Shown in pieces: positions 7,034 through 9,233 of a stretch of DNA of 9,233 bases; the stretch's first letter is position 1; the number at the start of each line of letters is the position of its first letter. The notes under the pieces were generated by a model. It did not search any database. It was not told the origin of the DNA and saw only the letters and a list, made by a program, of their open reading frames with translations. This DNA is from Armatimonadota bacterium (GTDB lineage: Bacteria; Armatimonadota; DTGP01; JAHWJO01), in the NCBI GenBank assembly GCA_019348365.1, contig JAHWJO010000150.1, positions 1-9,233 on the forward strand. Reading direction: 5' to 3'. A program made the position numbers and the translations under genes.

Positions 7034-7175
7034 CTAAGAGCCTCACCGAAAAGTGTAGCGCCCGCGTCTCGCGGGCGTGCCGCCGGGACGGCGGCACTAC
7101 GAGGGGCCGTCCGAACAACAGAGATACCGCCGAGGGAGTCCCAAGATTTCAGGTTTTTATCGGAGAGGCTCTAAG
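7034..7175. repeat. about 142-bp element with imperfect terminal inverted repeats
   Basis: CTAAGAGCCTCACCGAAAA at 7034-7052 corresponds, as reverse complement, to the sequence at 7154-7175 (CTTAGAGCCTCTCCGATAAA on the minus strand), with two substitutions and a 2-base insertion. The enclosed DNA holds the double hairpin at 7055-7100 and no open gene. The size and ends resemble a nonautonomous mobile element (MITE-like), but no target duplication is clear because the insertion sequence adjoins its right end. Confidence 0.45.
7055..7100. repeat. GTAG-CTAC double hairpin (three-way junction) repeat
   Basis: The outer pair GTAG (7055-7058)/CTAC (7097-7100) encloses two adjacent perfect hairpins. 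The first is CGCCCGCG-TCT-CGCGGGCG (7059-7077, end base shared in alternative pairing). The second is TGCCGCC-GGGAC-GGCGGCA (7078-7096). The whole 46-base segment can fold as a compact three-way junction. I recall similar GTAG...CTAC double-hairpin repeats from intergenic DNA of other bacteria. It has no tRNA features. Confidence 0.75.
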
Positions 7176-7177
7176 CT

Positions 7178-8633
7178 AGACTTTATCCATTTGGAGGTGC
7201 AATAGAAAGAGAAAGGACAGGGTAAGAGTAGAGGTCCATTCCGCCAAGAAAGGTCCTCACATGCTCACCCTGCCTGAACAGATCATACCCATTCTGATGG
7301 CGTTCGCTCCACTCTTCTCCCGGCGCGTGTTCCGGCACGTCCAGGTGTTGGTCGTGGGGTCGGTTCTCACGCCCGGAGGTCGCACGGTCACCGCCGCCCT
7401 CAGAGCCATGGGCCTGAGTGGGTGCGAGCAGTTCCAGAACTATCACCGGGTGCTCAACCGAGACGTCTGGTCGAGCCGGAAAGTCGCCCAAGTGCTGTTA
7501 CAGCTGCTGGTGAAGGCGTTTGTCCCGGCCGGCCCTTTGGTGATCGGCTTGGATGAGACGCTGGAACGCCGCCGGGGAAAGCGGATCGCGGCGAAGGGCG
7601 TCTATCACGACCCCGTCCGGTCCAGCAAGAGCTTCTTCGTGAAGGCGAGCGGGCTGCGCTGGGTGGTGATGGCGCTGCTGGTCCCGATCCCCTGGGCCAC
7701 CCGCGTCTGGGCGTTGCCGTTCCTGAGCGTCCTGGCCCCTTCGGAACGGTATCACCAAGATCGAGGGAAACGCCACAAGACCCTCACCGACTGGGCGGCG
7801 GGCATGATCGCTCAGGTGCGCCGGTGGTGTCCGGACCGGACGGTCGTGATCGTCGCCGACAGCGGCTACGCCTGTCTGAAGCTGCTGGAGAAATGTCGCG
7901 AGCGCTCGGTGACAATGGTGACGCGCCTGCGGCTGGATGCGGCGCTGTATGCGCCCGCCCCGCCCCGAAAGCCGGGCCAGAACGGGCGCCCTCGGAAACG
8001 AGGGAAGCGGCTGCCCAAGCTATCGGAGCGTTTGAAGGACCCCGCTACCGTCTGGGAGCGGATCACGGTCCCGCGCTGGTAGGGGCAGACCGTGAGAACG
8101 GTCGAAGTTGCTACCGGCACAGCGGTCTGGTCGAATGCCGGCCAGCCGACGGTGCCGATCCGATGGGTGCTCATCCGCGACCCGCAGGAGACGTTCAATC
8201 CGCAGGCGCTGCTGTGCACCGACGAAGAGGCGACGGCGGGACAGATCGTCTCGTGGTTCATTTTGCGCTGGCAGATGGAGGTGACGTTTCATGAGGTGCG
8301 GGATCATCTGGGAGTGGAGACCCAGCGCCAGTGGAACGATCTCGCGATCCTGCGGACCACTCCCGCCTTGCTGGGGCTGTTCAGTCTGGTGGCCCTGTGG
8401 GCGAAGAGTTGGGCGGAGGGGGGCGAGATTCCCGTCCGTCAGGCGGCGTGGTATCGCAAAGAACATGCGACTTTCTCGGACACGCTGGCCTTTGTGCGAG
8501 GCAAGCTGTGGGAGCACGCTCATGAAGGTTTCGTGACCTCGTCCCGGCCATCCGATCTCACGAAACTCCAGCAGGCGTTGCTGGACCGCTTCGCGGAGAC
8601 GCTGGCTTACGCCGCTTGAAAGGGATAAAGTCG
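7178..8633 (+). mobile_element. IS701-like insertion sequence, about 1456 bp
   Basis: The left end 7178-7192 (AGACTTTATCCATTT) and the reverse complement of the right end 8633-8619 (CGACTTTATCCCTTT) match at 13 of 15 bases and enclose one transposase gene with little spare DNA. AGCT flanks both ends (7174-7177 and 8634-8637) and is the best candidate 4-bp target duplication. Because CTAA also occurs on both sides (7171-7174 and 8636-8639), the exact ends could shift by up to three bases; IS701-type elements are known for 4-bp YTAR-like duplications. The right end abuts the stop codon of the glycosyltransferase gene. The element is probably inactive in its present form because its transposase frame contains a stop. 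Confidence 0.8.
7261..8619 (+). pseudogene. IS701-family-like DDE transposase split by an in-frame TAG
   Basis: One frame runs from ATG 7261 (AAAGG 8 bases upstream) to TGA 8617-8619, 452 codons, interrupted only by TAG at 8080-8082 (codon 274). The N-terminal 273 residues contain QNYHRVLNRDVWSSR (59-73), GLDETLERRRGKR with catalytic Asp98, and VIVADSGYACL with Asp200. After the stop come VRTVEVATGTAVW, PIRWVLIRDP, and FILRWQMEVTFHEVRDHLG, where Glu340 fits the F-x2-R-x3-E-x6-R version of the YREK motif; then ETQRQW. The catalytic Glu is thus downstream of the stop, so neither half can work alone. Relatives, as I recall them, have a Tyr between 'W' and 'G' at this point, so a one-base TAC/TAT to TAG change is the simplest explanation. 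Readthrough cannot be excluded. GTG 8092 could start a 175-residue C-terminal piece. Confidence 0.85.
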
Positions 8634-8635
8634 AG

Positions 8636-9233
8636 CTAAGGGTTTCTATTGATCCTCCCGACAGCGAGCGCTTCCCTGATATATCCCTCCAGTTCAGCGG
8701 TGCGGTGCGCGGAAGTGTGTCCTTCCAATACCCGTCGCCGCCCCCGCTCTCCGATGGCGCGGCGCTCCTCGTCCGGCATCTCCTTCAGGTAAGCCAGCGT
8801 CTCCTCCGGGGCGTGGGAGAGGAGTATCTCCCGGCCGATTTCAAAGAAGGTGTCCAGTCCTTCCCATGCGTCGCTGATGATGGGGACGGCGCAGGCCGCC
8901 GCTTCAAACAGACGGACGCTGGGGGAGTAGCCCGCGCGGATCATATCCGCGCGCGTGACGTTCAGCGTGAACCGCTGGTCGTTGTAGAAGGACCGGTGCC
9001 ATTTCGGCTGGAGGTGCTCGATCCGCTCCACGTTCTCAGGCCATCGGATCGATTCCGGGTACTGTGGACCCGCCACCACAAAACGGCCTTCCTTCCACTG
9101 TCGGGCGGGGTCCAGCAGCAATCGTTCGAGGGGAGGCTGCCGGTCGTCGCTGTACGTGCCCATGTAGCCGAAATCCCATCGGGGTACTTTGTCTTCCGGG
9201 TGGTACAGCTCCGGGTCGAAGGAGCCGTAGAGG
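8636..9233 (-). CDS. CgeB-like glycosyltransferase, C-terminal part (5' end beyond window)
   Basis: The frame stays open to the window edge and gives 198 visible residues, starting LYGSFDPELYHPEDKVPRWD. It is the C-terminal half of a GT-B-fold glycosyltransferase of the CgeB (spore maturation protein-like) family. It has FGYMGTYSDDR (21-31), FVVAGPQYPESIRWP (51-65), NVTRADMIRAGYSPSVRLFE (91-110) and CAVPIISDAWEGLDTFFE (114-131). The S/T-x-R-LFEAAA segment with Glu110 is the usual donor-nucleotide binding part. The true start lies upstream of the window; the internal Met at 9163 is not a start because the conserved sequence continues before it. It probably decorates a surface polysaccharide or protein in the cytoplasm or at the membrane; donor and acceptor are unknown. 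The stop TAG (8636-8638) overlaps the flank of the insertion sequence, which left the coding region intact. Confidence 0.88.
   Translation of the reverse strand, partial: LYGSFDPELYHPEDKVPRWDFGYMGTYSDDRQPPLERLLLDPARQWKEGRFVVAGPQYPESIRWPENVERIEHLQPKWHRSFYNDQRFTLNVTRADMIRAGYSPSVRLFEAAACAVPIISDAWEGLDTFFEIGREILLSHAPEETLAYLKEMPDEERRAIGERGRRRVLEGHTSAHRTAELEGYIREALAVGRINRNP

Noticed and set aside
7055..7100. tRNA or small RNA gene
   Set aside because: The fold has only two arms plus a 4-bp stem, with no anticodon loop, T-loop or CCA-like end.
6722..7174. 150-codon open frame between oppC and the insertion sequence
   Set aside because: It translates the long hairpin, the ATCCGTGTTCATCTG repeat and the GTAG-CTAC double hairpin; no protein-like core remains.
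1..9233. Stop-codon reassignment in this organism
   Set aside because: TAA (MFS, oppC, oppF), TGA (epimerase, oppD, transposase end) and TAG (glycosyltransferase) all terminate well-bounded genes here.

Overview
The window looks like high-GC bacterial chromosome (the lowest-GC part is the first ~400 bases). The intergenic DNA is full of short dispersed repeats: ATCCGTGTT(C/T)ATCTG-type units, CGCAGAGA tandems, a GGATAGAGGATGG hairpin and a GTAG...CTAC double hairpin. From memory, such spacers are common in Armatimonadota, Planctomycetes/Verrucomicrobia and Chloroflexi. This assignment is a weak inference; no gene here fixes the phylum.

Layout. (1) 16-393 (+): remnant of a small unrecognised protein gene, cut by an in-frame TGA that is followed by clearly coding sequence in the same frame. 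(2) 452-2047 (-): a 531-residue protein of two fused NAD-dependent epimerase/dehydratase (extended SDR) domains, the first with eroded cofactor and catalytic motifs. (3) 2162-3520 (-): an MFS transporter of the organophosphate:phosphate antiporter (GlpT/UhpT) type that keeps the family's substrate-binding basic residues; it lies upstream of the epimerase gene and may share its transcript. (4) 3529-3720: repeat-rich spacer that encodes the last residues of the next gene. (5) 3696-6580 (-): a tightly packed oppC-oppD-oppF block (permease and two ATPases of a peptide/nickel-type ABC importer). The second permease (oppB) and the binding protein (oppA) are not upstream. (6) 6581-7177: ~600 bases of repeats and inverted repeats. 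(7) 7178-8633: an IS701-like insertion sequence of about 1.46 kb with terminal inverted repeats, whose DDE transposase is split by an in-frame TAG. (8) 8636-9233 (-): the C-terminal part of a CgeB-like glycosyltransferase running off the window; the IS sits exactly at its stop codon.

The functional content is ordinary metabolism and transport: sugar or sugar-phosphate uptake with a sugar-nucleotide-type dehydratase, peptide import, and surface glycosylation. Regulation is visible only as translational coupling inside the opp block. I see no convincing new defence or regulatory system. The parts most worth a second look are the two genes interrupted by single in-frame stops, the nested repeats between oppC and the IS, and the degenerate double-domain epimerase.
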